From Orlajensenia sp001423545 (GTDB taxonomy: Bacteria > Actinomycetota > Actinomycetes > Actinomycetales > Microbacteriaceae), in contig LMOK01000001.1 in assembly GCA_001423545.1 (NCBI GenBank), forward strand, positions 558,001 to 622,000: a stretch of 64,000 nucleotides of DNA, given 5' to 3'. The notes below the pieces were generated by a model that was given only the letters and a program-made list of their open reading frames with translations, had not been told where the DNA came from and did no database searches. The position numbers and the translations under genes are program-made. Positions 46,510 through 56,881 of the stretch are shown here, piece after piece (the stretch's first letter is position 1; each line of letters starts with the position of its first letter).

Positions 46510-47010
46510 TCAGAGTGCCAACTCCGCCGCGTAGGCACGCACCGAGCGCGTGTAGAGCTGAAGGTGCGGTGCGAGTGCGCTGAGAGCCACGGATGCCGCC
46601 CGCTCGGCGTCGCCGCGCGTCACGAGCGCCAGCGCCAGGAACGCAGCGGCCGCGTCGTCGAGCGGTGACTCCGGATGCTCGGCGCGTTCGGCTTCCAGCA
46701 TCCGGATGCTGTCCTCGACCTCGCCGAGGTTGCGGAGGGTGCTCGCGAGCTGGATGACGGCCTGCGGCCGGTGGACCTCGTCGAGGCCGCGCGCGAGAGC
46801 CGCGCGGTAGAGCGGGGCCGCCTCGGCCTCGAGTCCGGCCGAGTCCCGGGCGCCGGCCATCTCGAAGGCGGCGCGGGCGTCGTCGTCGCCTCGCTCGGCG
46901 GCGAGGGCGTCGATGCGCTGGATGACACCGTCGTCACCGAGCTCGTCGGCTGCGGCCCAGACGGCGTCGATGCGGTCGTTCCAGTCGTCGGACGGCGTGG
47001 GGTGCTGCAT
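46510..47010 (-). CDS. Tetratricopeptide-repeat protein
   Basis: 166 residues, almost wholly helical. TPR-like pairs are visible (RAAFEMAGARDSAGLEAEAAPLYRAAL, PQAVIQLASTLRNLGEVEDSIRMLEA, AAAFLALALVTRGDAERAASVALSAL). It matches the short bacterial TPR proteins of the Tetratrico-peptide group-5 type. It is soluble, with no catalytic motif. It lies 74 bases downstream of tig on the same strand and may be co-transcribed; a link with protein folding is only positional. Confidence 0.8.
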   Translation of the reverse strand: MQHPTPSDDWNDRIDAVWAAADELGDDGVIQRIDALAAERGDDDARAAFEMAGARDSAGLEAEAAPLYRAALARGLDEVHRPQAVIQLASTLRNLGEVEDSIRMLEAERAEHPESPLDDAAAAFLALALVTRGDAERAASVALSALAPHLQLYTRSVRAYAAELAL

Positions 47011-47084
47011 CCGTTCTCCTTCTCGGACACGAAAGGGCCGATCGCGCGAACGCGATCGACCCTCCCGATGATGTTCGGTTCTGA

Positions 47085-48518
47085 CTACTTGGCGTCGGCC
47101 TTCTTCGCCGGTGCCTTCTTCTTGGCGGGAGCCTTCTTCGGCTTCTCCTCGGCCTCGATGATGGCGTCGGCAGCCTCAGCGTCCTCGACGACCTCTTCAG
47201 CCTCGGCGACGACCTCGGCCTCAGCCTCGTCCTCGTCCTCCTCGGTGACGACGAAGTCGGACAGGTCGACGGCTGCACCGTTGGAGTCGGTGACGACGGC
47301 CTTGCCCAGAACGAGCGCGAGGGCCTTGTTGCGGGCGACCTCTCCGACCATGGCGGGGATCTGACCGTTGCTGCTCAGGGCCTGCACGAACTCGTTCGGG
47401 TCCATGCCGTACTGGGCGGCACCCTGGATGAGGTACTGCGAGAGCTCGTCCTGGCTGACCTTGACCTCTTCGGCCTCGGCGATGGCGTCGAGCAGGATCT
47501 GCGTGCGGAAGGTCTTCTCGCTCGAGATGGCGACCTCTGCGCGGTGCTCGTCGTCCTCGAGGCGGTTCTCGTTCTCGAGGTGACGGTGCACCTCGTCCTC
47601 GATGAGGCCGGCGGGAACCGGAACCTCGACGAGCTCGGTGAGCTTCTCGATGAGGAGGTCGCGCGCCTGGCCGCCCTGCTCGAAGGTCTTGGAACGGCCG
47701 GCCTGCTCGGCGAGGCTGGCCTTCAGCTCGTCGAGGGTGTCGAACTCGCTGGCGATCTGGGCGAAGTCGTCGTCGGCCTCGGGGAGCTCGCGCTCCTTGA
47801 CGGCGATGACGGTGACGGCGATCTCAGCGGTCTCGCCCTCGTGGTCGCCGCCGAGCAACTTCGACTCGAAAGTCGTGGCCTCGCCGGCGGTGAGGGAATC
47901 GAGTGCCTCGTCGATGCCCTCGATGAGGTCACCCGAGCCGAGCTCGTAGGAGATGCCGCTGGCGGTGTCGACCTCGGCACCGTCGATGGTTGCGATCAGG
48001 TCGATCGTGACGAAGTCGCCGCTCTTGGCGGGACGGTCGACGGTGCTCAGCGTGCCGAAACGGCTGCGGAGGGTGTCGAGCTCCTTCTGGATCTCCTCGT
48101 CGCCGACCTCGACGGCGTCGACGGTGAGCGCGATGCCGTTGTAGTCGGGGAGGTCGATCTCGGGACGCACATCGACCTCGATGTGCACGAGCAGGTCGCC
48201 CGAGAAGTCCTTGTCGCTGGGCCACTCGACGATGTCGGCCGACGGGCGTCCGAGCGTGCGGAGGTCGTGCTCGGCGACGGCGGCGCGGAAGAAGCCGTCG
48301 AGGCCCTCGTTGACTGCGTGCTCGAGAACGGCGAGCTTGCCCACGCGCTGGTCGATGATGGGGGGCGGAACCTTGCCCTTGCGGAAGCCGGGGATGTTGA
48401 TCTCCTCGGCGATGTGGCTGTACGCGTGGGTGATGCTGGGCTTCAGCTCCTCGGGCGTCACCGAGATGGTGAGCTTCGCGCGAGTCGGGCTGAGCTTCTC
48501 AACCGAGGTGTTCGGCAT
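47085..48518 (-). CDS. tig: Trigger factor
   Basis: 477 residues from the ATG at 48518 (GGAGATC upstream). It has the ribosome-binding domain with the signature INIPGFRKGKVPPPII, the PPIase domain (about 160-245, KSGDFVTIDLIATIDG) and the helical chaperone domain. The C-terminus is extended by an acidic stretch and a Lys/Ala-rich tail (KKAPAKKKAPAKK), as is frequent in actinobacteria. It binds nascent chains at the ribosome exit. It stands next to the clp genes, the usual tig-clp neighbourhood. Confidence 0.96.
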   Translation of the reverse strand: MPNTSVEKLSPTRAKLTISVTPEELKPSITHAYSHIAEEINIPGFRKGKVPPPIIDQRVGKLAVLEHAVNEGLDGFFRAAVAEHDLRTLGRPSADIVEWPSDKDFSGDLLVHIEVDVRPEIDLPDYNGIALTVDAVEVGDEEIQKELDTLRSRFGTLSTVDRPAKSGDFVTIDLIATIDGAEVDTASGISYELGSGDLIEGIDEALDSLTAGEATTFESKLLGGDHEGETAEIAVTVIAVKERELPEADDDFAQIASEFDTLDELKASLAEQAGRSKTFEQGGQARDLLIEKLTELVEVPVPAGLIEDEVHRHLENENRLEDDEHRAEVAISSEKTFRTQILLDAIAEAEEVKVSQDELSQYLIQGAAQYGMDPNEFVQALSSNGQIPAMVGEVARNKALALVLGKAVVTDSNGAAVDLSDFVVTEEDEDEAEAEVVAEAEEVVEDAEAADAIIEAEEKPKKAPAKKKAPAKKADAK

Positions 48519-48562
48519 GGGGGAAGATCTCCTGTAGATGAGGGGGTGTGTCGATGCGGTGG

Positions 48563-48636
48563 TCGGGGCGACAGGATTCGAACCTGCGACCTCCCGGTCC
48601 CAAACCGGGCGCTCTACCAAGCTGAGCTACGCCCCG
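48563..48636 (-). tRNA. tRNA-Pro (anticodon TGG)
   Basis: 74 nt. The acceptor is CGGGGCG with CGCCCCG, discriminator A. The anticodon loop TTTGGGA between CCCGG and CCGGG gives TGG, and the T-loop is TTCGAAT. It lies 44 bases upstream of tig on the same strand. Confidence 0.95.
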
Positions 48637-48861
48637 AGTCATCCGCTCAACTCGTTCTCGATCCAACGCGAGGCGCGCGCCAAGGCACGCGAATAGCGGG
48701 GAACCTCGGAAAGTCTACTGCACGGCATCCGTGCGTTCCGTCAGAGCGACGGTTCGCTGTCTCGTTCGACGTGCGGCTCGATGCCCCGCTCGACGCCGAC
48801 GTGGACGGAGCACCCTCGAGTCTGTATTACGATGGTCGAGTTGCCTTTTCGCAGAGGCCAC

Positions 48862-48932
48862 GGGGATGTAGCTCAATGGTAGAGCCTCAGTCTTCCAAAC
48901 TGATCACGCGGGTTCGATTCCCGTCATCCCCT
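48862..48932 (+). tRNA. tRNA-Gly (anticodon TCC)
   Basis: 71 nt. The acceptor is GGGGATG with CATCCCC, discriminator T. The anticodon loop CTTCCAA between TCAGT and ACTGA gives TCC, and the T-loop is TTCGATT. It is followed by a terminator. Confidence 0.95.
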
Positions 48933-48938
48933 CCCAGT

Positions 48939-48969
48939 AGGCCCGGACACTCATCGAGTGGCCGGGCCT
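48939..48969 (+). terminator. Terminator of tRNA-Gly(TCC)
   Basis: A 13-base stem with one mismatch (AGGCCCGGACACT with AGTGGCCGGGCCT), loop CATCG, ending in TT. Confidence 0.7.
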
Positions 48970-49060
48970 TCGTCATTCCGTGGCGCGTCGTTCCGATCTT
49001 CTCGGCGAGCCCGGCGGGGGTTGCCCGCGGCTCTGGCGGCCGCCCGCCGACGAGAGCACA

Positions 49061-49753
49061 ATGTGTCCCATGACGGATGCGGCATCGCCTGCCTCCGCGG
49101 AGCCGCCGCCGGTTCCGCCCTCCGTCCGTGCGCAGATCCTCGCCACCGAGCACTGGGGCCTCCTCGCGTCGCGCAGCACCGCGCAGGCCGAGGTGCTCAC
49201 ACGTATCGCGATCTTCCTCACTCTCGTCTCCGCAGCCCTCGTGAGCGTGAGCCTCCTCGGGCAGGCGACGAAGTACAGCGGACCCTTCGCTCCGTCGGCG
49301 CTGGGGATCCTCGGTCTGCTGTACGTGATCGGCATCCTGACCCAGATCCGCGTGATCAACGTCGCCGACGAGGACATGATGTTCGTTCTCGCGATGAATC
49401 GGCTGCGTGCCGCCTATGTCGACATCGACCCCGGTGTCGAGCGGTACTTCTTCGCTTCGGCCCACGACGACGAGGCCGGGATGCGGCGGACCTACGCCTT
49501 CCTCCGGCCGCGTGGCTCCACGCAGGTGGCCGGGAGTTCGATGGTCTTCATCATCGTGGTGAACTCGGCGGTGCTCGGTCTGTTCGTCGGCGGCCTGCTC
49601 GCCGCGCTCACCGGCCTGGACGCAGTGGCGATCATCGTCGGCTCCGTGCTCACGCTCGTCTCGGTCGCGGCCTTCCTGGTGCTCGGGTTCCGCGGGTACA
49701 GGCGTTCACTCGCCTCGTTCGAGCCTGTCAACCCGTCGGCGCCGGAGGGGTGA
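49061..49753 (+). CDS. Four-TM membrane protein, unknown function
   Basis: 230 residues from the ATG at 49061 (GAGAG five bases upstream); an ATG three codons on is equally in frame. A short Pro-rich start is followed by two membrane helices (IAIFLTLVSAALVSVSLLG, GILGLLYVIGILTQIRVI), a cytoplasmic or external loop of 60 residues with RYFFASAHDDEAGMRRTYAF, and two more helices. No family is recognised. Confidence 0.75.
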   Translation: MCPMTDAASPASAEPPPVPPSVRAQILATEHWGLLASRSTAQAEVLTRIAIFLTLVSAALVSVSLLGQATKYSGPFAPSALGILGLLYVIGILTQIRVINVADEDMMFVLAMNRLRAAYVDIDPGVERYFFASAHDDEAGMRRTYAFLRPRGSTQVAGSSMVFIIVVNSAVLGLFVGGLLAALTGLDAVAIIVGSVLTLVSVAAFLVLGFRGYRRSLASFEPVNPSAPEG

Positions 49754-49899
49754 CCCGCTCCGTCGAGGATCTGCAGGCCGCCGCCAGACGCTCCAGCTGA
49801 ATCCGTGGATGCGCAGGAGCTGCGTCTGGGCCTACCGTGGGGGAAAACGGTGTCGCCGTGGATATCGGCGACGATCACCAGTTCGACAGGGGGTTGCAG

Positions 49900-50817
49900 A
49901 TGAAGGACCCGGTGCAGTCCAGGGAGTCCGCGGACGCCCGTCGTCGAGAGCGTCGCACACCGCGCAGACCCGCGTCGATCCTCGCCGAGCGCTGGACCAC
50001 GGTCGACGGCATCGACGTCTTCTACCGGGAATCACCGGAGCCGCCGCCGGGTGCCCGGGTGATGATGCACCTGCACGGCTTCGGGCTGTCAGGGCGCTAT
50101 CTCCTGCCGACGGCAGCCCTGCTGAGCGACGAGTTCCACACCCTGGTGCCCGACCTTCCGGGATTCGGCCGCAGCGGGAAGGCGCCGAACTCGCTCGACG
50201 TGCCCGACCTGGCGCACGCCGCGGCACGATTCCTCGACGATCGCGGGATCGAGTCGGTCACGCTGGTGGGCAACTCGATGGGATGCCCCGTGATCCTGGA
50301 GTTCGCGCACCACTATCCGGAACGACTCGACCGGGCGGTCCTGGTCTCGCCCGCCGGCGGGATCCACAATCAGCCGCTGCGGCGGGCAGTCGGGCAGCTG
50401 GCGCGCGATGGAGGCCGGGAGCCGACGCGGATGGTCGGAGTCGCCACCCCCGACTACCTGCGTTTCGGCGTTCCGAGCACCGTCAGGATGTTCCGAGCCC
50501 TCACGCAGTACCCGACGCTCGACCGCCTGCTCGCCCTGAAGATCCCCACCCTCGTCGTGATCGGCACCCGCGACCCGCTCATGCCGGGCCCGCAGCGGGT
50601 GCATGACGTCGCTGTGCGCACGGACAACCATCTGCTCCTCGTCGTCATCGAGGGCGCCGCGCACGCGATCAACTTCAGCCACCCTGGCGAACTGGCCCAT
50701 GCGATCCGACTGTTCATGGACGACAAGCCGATCACCGACGATCCGGACTCCCCCGGCAACGCCGTGACCTACGAGATCCATCGCAGCGAGCATCTTCCTC
50801 CGATCGGGGCCGAGTAG
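49900..50817 (+). CDS. Alpha/beta-fold hydrolase
   Basis: 305 residues from MKDPVQ at 49900, which follows GGGGG; a longer frame starts at 49837. A basic N-terminal lead (ADARRRERRTPRR) is followed by the hydrolase domain: HLHGFGLSG oxyanion region, VGNSMGCPV nucleophile elbow (Ser), TRDPLMPG acid (Asp), EGAAHAINFSHP base (His). It is MhpC/esterase-like and cytoplasmic; the substrate is unknown. Confidence 0.83.
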   Translation: MKDPVQSRESADARRRERRTPRRPASILAERWTTVDGIDVFYRESPEPPPGARVMMHLHGFGLSGRYLLPTAALLSDEFHTLVPDLPGFGRSGKAPNSLDVPDLAHAAARFLDDRGIESVTLVGNSMGCPVILEFAHHYPERLDRAVLVSPAGGIHNQPLRRAVGQLARDGGREPTRMVGVATPDYLRFGVPSTVRMFRALTQYPTLDRLLALKIPTLVVIGTRDPLMPGPQRVHDVAVRTDNHLLLVVIEGAAHAINFSHPGELAHAIRLFMDDKPITDDPDSPGNAVTYEIHRSEHLPPIGAE

Positions 50818-50897
50818 TCGAGCCCGTGCACGACCGAGTACACGCTCCGCGAGGCATACGGTGGAGGAAGTGACACTCACCACCTGAAGGGGACTCG

Positions 50898-52211
50898 ATG
50901 ACACGGGAGGCAGAACCGCTCACTGTGGAGCGCGGCTCGACCGCATCACCGCGGATCCTGAGTGACGCGGATGCCGCCAGGCTGGTCGCGCTCCGGCAGA
51001 TGAAGCGCATCGCCGGCGGACTCCTCGTGCTCGCCGCCGTCGTGTTCGCCGTTTCCTTCTCGCTGCAGGACACGTACCCCTGGCTCGCCTACGTGCGTGC
51101 CGCTGCGGAGGGCGCGATGGTGGGCGCCATCGCCGACTGGTTCGCCGTGACCGCGTTGTTCCGGCATCCGTTCGGCCTCAGGATTCCGCACACAGCGATC
51201 ATCCCGACCCGCAAGGACGAGATCGGGGCGAGTCTCGGCGAATTCGTGGAGGAGAACTTCCTCTCGGAGGAGGTCGTGCGCGGCAAGCTCGCCACGTTCA
51301 GCGTCGCCGACAAGGTGGGAACCTGGCTCGCGGATCCGCGGAACGCAGCTCGAGTCAGCGCCGAGGGGGCCGTCGCGGCGCAGGGCATGCTGAAGCTGCT
51401 GAGCGACGATGACGTGCGCGACGTGATCGAACGGCTCGCCCGTCGTCACCTGTTCGAGCCCGAGTGGGCGCCGTCGCTCGGGCGGGTCGGATCTCAGCTG
51501 GTTGCGGCCGACCAGCAGCGGGCAGCGGTGGATGCCGTGCTCGATGCCACCGAGACGTGGCTGGTCGCGCATCCCGATGCTCTCGGCGACGTGGTCTCGG
51601 AGCGGCTCCCCCGCTGGGTGCCCGGCTTCGTCAGCGGAATCGTCGACGACCGCGCGCATCGCGAGGTGCTGAAGCTGTTGCAGTCGGTGCGCGAGGACCC
51701 GCAGCACCCCCTGCGACTGTCGATCGACCAGTACCTCGCCGGAGTCACCGACAGGCTGCAGCACGATCCCGAGATGATCGAGCGCGTCGAGGCGATCAAG
51801 GCCGACTTCCTCGACTCCCCCAGGCTGCGCGAGTTCGCCGATGAGCTGTGGAGCTCGGTGAAGGTGAGCCTGGCGGAATCGCTGGCCGACCCGTCGAGCG
51901 AACTCCGCGTCGGGGCGGAGGCGGCGCTCGTCGAGGTGGGACAGCGACTGGCGAAGGACCGCGTGCTGGCCGGGAAGGTCGACGCGTGGATCGCGGATGC
52001 CGCGACCTATGTGGTGCTCAACTACAGGCACGACCTCGCCGCCGTGATCACCGAGACCGTCGAGCGTTGGGACGCCCGCGAGACCACCGAGAAGATCGAA
52101 CTGCAGGTCGGCAAGGACCTGCAGTTCATCCGCATCAACGGCACCGTGGTGGGAGCGCTGGCCGGCGTCACGATCTACGCGGTGGCGACCGGGGTGCACG
52201 CCCTGTTCTGA
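50898..52211 (+). CDS. DUF445 domain membrane protein
   Basis: 437 residues. A membrane helix at about 37-58 and one at the extreme C-terminus (INGTVVGALAGVTIYAVATGVHALF) flank a long helical region. The DUF445 hallmarks are AAEGAMVGAIADWFAVTALFRHPFGLRIPHTAIIP and the closing QVGKDLQFIRINGTVVG. Family function is unknown. It is monocistronic as far as can be seen. Confidence 0.88.
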   Translation: MTREAEPLTVERGSTASPRILSDADAARLVALRQMKRIAGGLLVLAAVVFAVSFSLQDTYPWLAYVRAAAEGAMVGAIADWFAVTALFRHPFGLRIPHTAIIPTRKDEIGASLGEFVEENFLSEEVVRGKLATFSVADKVGTWLADPRNAARVSAEGAVAAQGMLKLLSDDDVRDVIERLARRHLFEPEWAPSLGRVGSQLVAADQQRAAVDAVLDATETWLVAHPDALGDVVSERLPRWVPGFVSGIVDDRAHREVLKLLQSVREDPQHPLRLSIDQYLAGVTDRLQHDPEMIERVEAIKADFLDSPRLREFADELWSSVKVSLAESLADPSSELRVGAEAALVEVGQRLAKDRVLAGKVDAWIADAATYVVLNYRHDLAAVITETVERWDARETTEKIELQVGKDLQFIRINGTVVGALAGVTIYAVATGVHALF

Positions 52212-52252
52212 CGCGACTCAGGCTGAGGACGGCGCGGCGCCGGGCGCCGAGA

Positions 52253-53281
<1,029 letters not shown>

Positions 53282-53287
53282 GGGCGG

Positions 53288-53761
53288 CTACTCCTGCGGG
53301 CGGGCCGGGAGGCGGCCGTGCTCGTCACGGAGCTGCTCGATGGCCGACTCGAAGTCGTCGAGCGACTCGAAGGCCTGGTAGACGCTGGCGAAGCGGAGGT
53401 AGGCGACCTCGTCGAGCTCGCGCAGCGGCGGCAGGATCGCGAGGCCGATGTCGTTGGCGTCGAGCTGCGATGCACCGGTCGAGCGGATGGTCTCCTCGAC
53501 CTTCTGCGCCAGCACGGCGAGGTCGGAATCCGTCACCGGACGCCCCTGGCAGGCCTTGCGCACGCCGCTGACGACCTTCTCGCGGCTGAAGGGCTCGACG
53601 ACCCCACTGCGCTTGATCACCGAGAGGCTCGCGGTCTCGGTGGTCGAGAAGCGTCGACCGCACTCGGGGCACTGACGCCGACGACGGATGCTGAGGCCGT
53701 CATCGCTGGTGCGGGAGTCGATGACACGGGAGTCGGGGTGACGGCAGAAGGGGCAGAACAT
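53288..53761 (-). CDS. nrdR: Transcriptional repressor NrdR
   Basis: 157 residues. The N-terminal zinc ribbon (CPFCRHPDSRVIDSR, CPECGRRFSTTE) is followed by an ATP-cone domain (SVIKRSGVVEPFSREKVVSGVRKACQGRPV). NrdR senses ATP/dATP and represses ribonucleotide reductase genes. It pairs here with pyrD, another nucleotide-supply gene. Confidence 0.96.
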   Translation of the reverse strand: MFCPFCRHPDSRVIDSRTSDDGLSIRRRRQCPECGRRFSTTETASLSVIKRSGVVEPFSREKVVSGVRKACQGRPVTDSDLAVLAQKVEETIRSTGASQLDANDIGLAILPPLRELDEVAYLRFASVYQAFESLDDFESAIEQLRDEHGRLPARPQE

Positions 53762-53813
53762 CGTGCCCCCAGCCTAGCGAACAGGCGAGGCGGTTCCGGA
53801 TCCGGCAGGTCGC

Positions 53814-54224
53814 TCAGGCCGCGGGGGCCTGGGCTATGCGCACGGTGTTGCCCGACGGGTCGCGGAAGGCGCAGTCGCGCGGACCCCAACCCTGGTCGAT
53901 CGGCTCCTGCAGCACCTCGGCACCCGAGGCGCGCAGGGTCTCGAAGGTGGCGTCGACGTCGTCGGAGGCGAACACGAGCAGCGGTAGCACGCCCTTGGTG
54001 AGGAGTTCCTGCATGGCGTCGCCGTCGGCCTGCGAGCGTCCGGCGTGCGGCACGGACAGGACGATGCCGAGGCCCGGCTGGGCGTCGCTGCCCAGGGTGA
54101 CCCAGCGGAAGTCACCCGAGGCGACGTCGTTCTGCACCTCAAGCCCGAGGGCGTCTCGGTAGAACGGCAGCGACTCGTCGATGTCGTTGACGGTGATGTT
54201 GATGAACTGGAGTGCGATGGTCAT
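53814..54224 (-). CDS. VOC-family (glyoxalase/dioxygenase fold) protein
   Basis: 136 residues from MTIALQFINIT. It has two beta-alpha-beta-beta-beta modules; typical elements are ITVNDIDESLPFYRDALGLEVQ and FRDPSGNTVRIAQ. These proteins bind metals and small molecules (lyase, dioxygenase or resistance functions) and the specific role cannot be read. It lies ten bases downstream of the AraC-type gene, so the two probably form an operon in which the regulator controls the VOC protein. Confidence 0.87.
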   Translation of the reverse strand: MTIALQFINITVNDIDESLPFYRDALGLEVQNDVASGDFRWVTLGSDAQPGLGIVLSVPHAGRSQADGDAMQELLTKGVLPLLVFASDDVDATFETLRASGAEVLQEPIDQGWGPRDCAFRDPSGNTVRIAQAPAA

Positions 54225-54234
54225 GGAGCCGACG

Positions 54235-54726
54235 CTACGCCGCGCTCGAGACGCCCGCTTCTCCGATCCTGCTCGACTCCGACGGCGCTGGTGGAGCAGC
54301 CGCTGATGCCGACTGCCCGGCATTCGGCGCGTTGCGCTTCGGCCGCGTGTAGACCTTCGCGATGCAGGCCGGCATGGCCTCCACCGCATCGTGTCCCCGG
54401 CTCCGATAGGCCGACGGCGTCTCCCCCACGATCTCGAGGAAGCGCGAGCTGAACGATCCGAGCGACGTACACCCGACGGCCATGCAGGCGTCGGTCACGC
54501 TCGACCCGGCCCGCAGCAGCGCCATGGCCCTCTCGATCCTGCGGGTCATGAGGTGGTTGTACGGCGTCTCCCCGTAGGCGGCACGGAAGCTGCGCGAGAA
54601 GTGCGCCGGAGACATGAGGGCCTTCGCAGCCATGGTCGGCACGTCGAGCGGCAGGGCGTAGTCGCGGTCGATCAGGTCGCGGGCACGGCGCAGGTGAGCG
54701 AGGTTCTCGAGCTCCTGCGGCGTCAT
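54235..54726 (-). CDS. AraC-family transcription regulator (DNA-binding domain plus tail)
   Basis: 163 residues. The AraC double helix-turn-helix occupies residues 10-110 (LDVPTMAAKALMSPAHFSRSFRAAYGETPYNHL and VTDACMAVGCTSLGSFSSRFLEIVGETPSAYR). The effector domain, normally N-terminal, is absent; the C-terminal 50 residues are Ala/Pro-rich. This short architecture with a downstream VOC gene is a known actinobacterial arrangement. Confidence 0.88.
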   Translation of the reverse strand: MTPQELENLAHLRRARDLIDRDYALPLDVPTMAAKALMSPAHFSRSFRAAYGETPYNHLMTRRIERAMALLRAGSSVTDACMAVGCTSLGSFSSRFLEIVGETPSAYRSRGHDAVEAMPACIAKVYTRPKRNAPNAGQSASAAAPPAPSESSRIGEAGVSSAA

Positions 54727-54788
54727 GATTCCACGGTAGCACCGCGGTTTTCGCAGGCGACGGATGCCGCCCCACCAGCGGGCGTCCC

Positions 54789-56090
54789 TCAGCTGAAGCG
54801 CACCACGACGGCATCGCCGTGAGCCGGCAGCGCCTCGGTCGCCGACAGCGCGGCGATGGACTCGGCGACGTCGGCCAGACCCTCCTTCGTGTACTCCACG
54901 ACCTGCTGCGACCGCAGGAAGGTCGCGGCGTTCAGTCCGGCGGCGAACCGCGCCTGACCGCCCGTCGGCAGCACGTGGTTGGAGCCTGCGGCGTAGTCGC
55001 CGAGGCTCACCGGGGAGTGCGGTCCGAGGAAGATGGCACCGGCGTTCTCGATGCCGGCGAGCACGGCCTCGGCATCCGTCGTCTGGATCTCGAGGTGCTC
55101 CGGCCCGAACGCGTTGCTGAAGGCGGCGGCCTCCTCGAGGTCGTCGACGAGCACCACGGCCGACTGCTCACCGGTCAACGCCGCCGTGACGCGCTCGCGG
55201 TGGGTCGTGAGAGCGACCTGGCGCTCGACCTCCGCGACGACGGCATCGGCCAGCTCGGTCGAGTCCGTCACCAGCACGGCGGCGGCGAGTTCGTCATGCT
55301 CGGCCTGGCTGATGAGATCGGCTGCCACGAGCCGGGGGTCGGCTGCGGCATCCGCGATCACGAGGATGTCGGTGGGCCCGGCCTCGGCATCGATTCCGGC
55401 CTGGCCGCGGATGAGGCGCTTCGCCGCGGCGACGTAGACGTTGCCCGGCCCGGTGACGAGCTGCACGGGCTCGAGGCCGAGGTCGTCGACACCGTAGGCG
55501 AGGGCGCCGATGGCTCCGGCACCGCCCATGGCGTAGACCTCCTCGATGCCGAGCAGCCCGGCGGCTGCGAGCACGACGGGGTGCACGTGCGATCCGTGGT
55601 CGCGCTGCGGCGGCGACACGAGCGCGATCGAGGAGACGCCGGCGACCTGGGCTGGCACCACGTTCATGACCACGCTCGACGGGTAGACCGCCTTGCCGCC
55701 GGGAACGTAGAGGCCGACACGGGCGATGGGCTGCCAGCGCTGACGGATGCGCGCGCCGGGGCCGATCTCGGTGACGGTGTTCGGCGGCACCTGGGCCGCG
55801 CTCGCGAGCCGCACGCGACGGATGGTCTCCTCGAGGGCCCGGCGGACGGCGGGGTCGAGGGTCGAGACGGCATCGGCGATCTCGGATGCCGGAACGCGGA
55901 GGGCCGGCGGACGCCCGCCGTCGAAGCGATCGGCCTGGGCGAGCAGCGCCTCCGAGCCGGCCGTGCGCACCTCGTCGATGAGCGCCGCCGCGGCCTCGCT
56001 TGCCACGGCGACGTCGACGGCGGCGCGCGGAACGAGCGCGAGCAGTTCTGCCGACGTGTGGGTGCGGCCGCGGAGGTCGATCGTGTGCAT
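54789..56090 (-). CDS. hisD: Histidinol dehydrogenase
   Basis: 433 residues from the ATG at 56090, preferred over an adjacent GTG for spacing from GAAGG. Signatures: VGLYVPGGKAVYPSSVVMNVVPAQVAGV, VTGPGNVYVAAAKRLIRGQAGIDAEAGPTDIL, the catalytic Glu-His in FGPEHLEI, and zinc ligands ISQAEHDELAA. It catalyses the last two steps of histidine synthesis. No other his gene lies next to it within the window. Confidence 0.95.
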   Translation of the reverse strand: MHTIDLRGRTHTSAELLALVPRAAVDVAVASEAAAALIDEVRTAGSEALLAQADRFDGGRPPALRVPASEIADAVSTLDPAVRRALEETIRRVRLASAAQVPPNTVTEIGPGARIRQRWQPIARVGLYVPGGKAVYPSSVVMNVVPAQVAGVSSIALVSPPQRDHGSHVHPVVLAAAGLLGIEEVYAMGGAGAIGALAYGVDDLGLEPVQLVTGPGNVYVAAAKRLIRGQAGIDAEAGPTDILVIADAAADPRLVAADLISQAEHDELAAAVLVTDSTELADAVVAEVERQVALTTHRERVTAALTGEQSAVVLVDDLEEAAAFSNAFGPEHLEIQTTDAEAVLAGIENAGAIFLGPHSPVSLGDYAAGSNHVLPTGGQARFAAGLNAATFLRSQQVVEYTKEGLADVAESIAALSATEALPAHGDAVVVRFS

Positions 56091-56218
56091 CACGCCTTCG
56101 AGTTTATGGGCCGGGCGGCGGCATCCGCGTTCCGTGACGAAGCCTCGCAGCGTTTACGTACCCGCGTGACGACCCGTTTCAGGAATAGCCCCGGCGGGAC
56201 GATGATTGGAACATTCGT

Positions 56219-56761
56219 ATGAATGAGTCAGCCCCCGCCTCCAGCTCCATCACGTTCTCCGACGCCGCGACGCCCGAGGACCTGCTTTCGTTCAAGCAGG
56301 CGTTCCGCCGTCATGCGGCCGGTGTGGCCGTGATCACGGCGCTCGACTCGTCGGGTACCCCGGTCGGCTTCACCGCCACCTCGCTCGCCTCGCTCTCGGC
56401 GGTCCCGCCGCTGGCGACCTTCAACATGGCGCGCTCCGCCAGTTCGTGGCCGGCGCTGGCCGAGACCGATCGGCTCGTCATCCACATGCTCGGGCGCCGC
56501 AACCGCGGGCTCGCGCAGATCATGGCCGGTCCGGCCGCCGAGCGCTTCTCGGGCGACCACTGGACGCCGGGCCCGCACGACCTCCCCGTGCTCACCGACG
56601 TGACGGCGTGGATGCAGGGGCGGATCATCGAGCGCGTCCTGGTGCACAACAGCGCCGTCGTGGTCGTGCAGATCGAGACCGGCGCCCTCGGCCCGATCGA
56701 CGCACCGCTGCTCTACCACGAGCGGTTCTACCACGCCCCGGGAGACGTGCTCTCCGACTGA
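56219..56761 (+). CDS. Flavin reductase-like FMN-binding protein
   Basis: 180 residues. The flavin-reductase split-barrel domain shows FRRHAAGVAVITALDSSGTPVGFTATSLASLSAVPPLATFNMARSA, then RFSGDHWTP and a typical end (PLLYHERFYH). Such enzymes reduce FMN/FAD for monooxygenases or act as oxidoreductases themselves. No monooxygenase gene is adjacent. It is divergent from hisD. Confidence 0.88.
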   Translation: MNESAPASSSITFSDAATPEDLLSFKQAFRRHAAGVAVITALDSSGTPVGFTATSLASLSAVPPLATFNMARSASSWPALAETDRLVIHMLGRRNRGLAQIMAGPAAERFSGDHWTPGPHDLPVLTDVTAWMQGRIIERVLVHNSAVVVVQIETGALGPIDAPLLYHERFYHAPGDVLSD

Positions 56762-56881
56762 GCTTCCCTCGTTTTCCGGGGGTAATCCCCCGGATTCCTC
56801 GGGGGGCGAGCGGATGCCGGGCATCCGTCGACCGTCGATACCGTGCTCTCGAGACCCACCGGGTCGAGAGACGAGGCGATC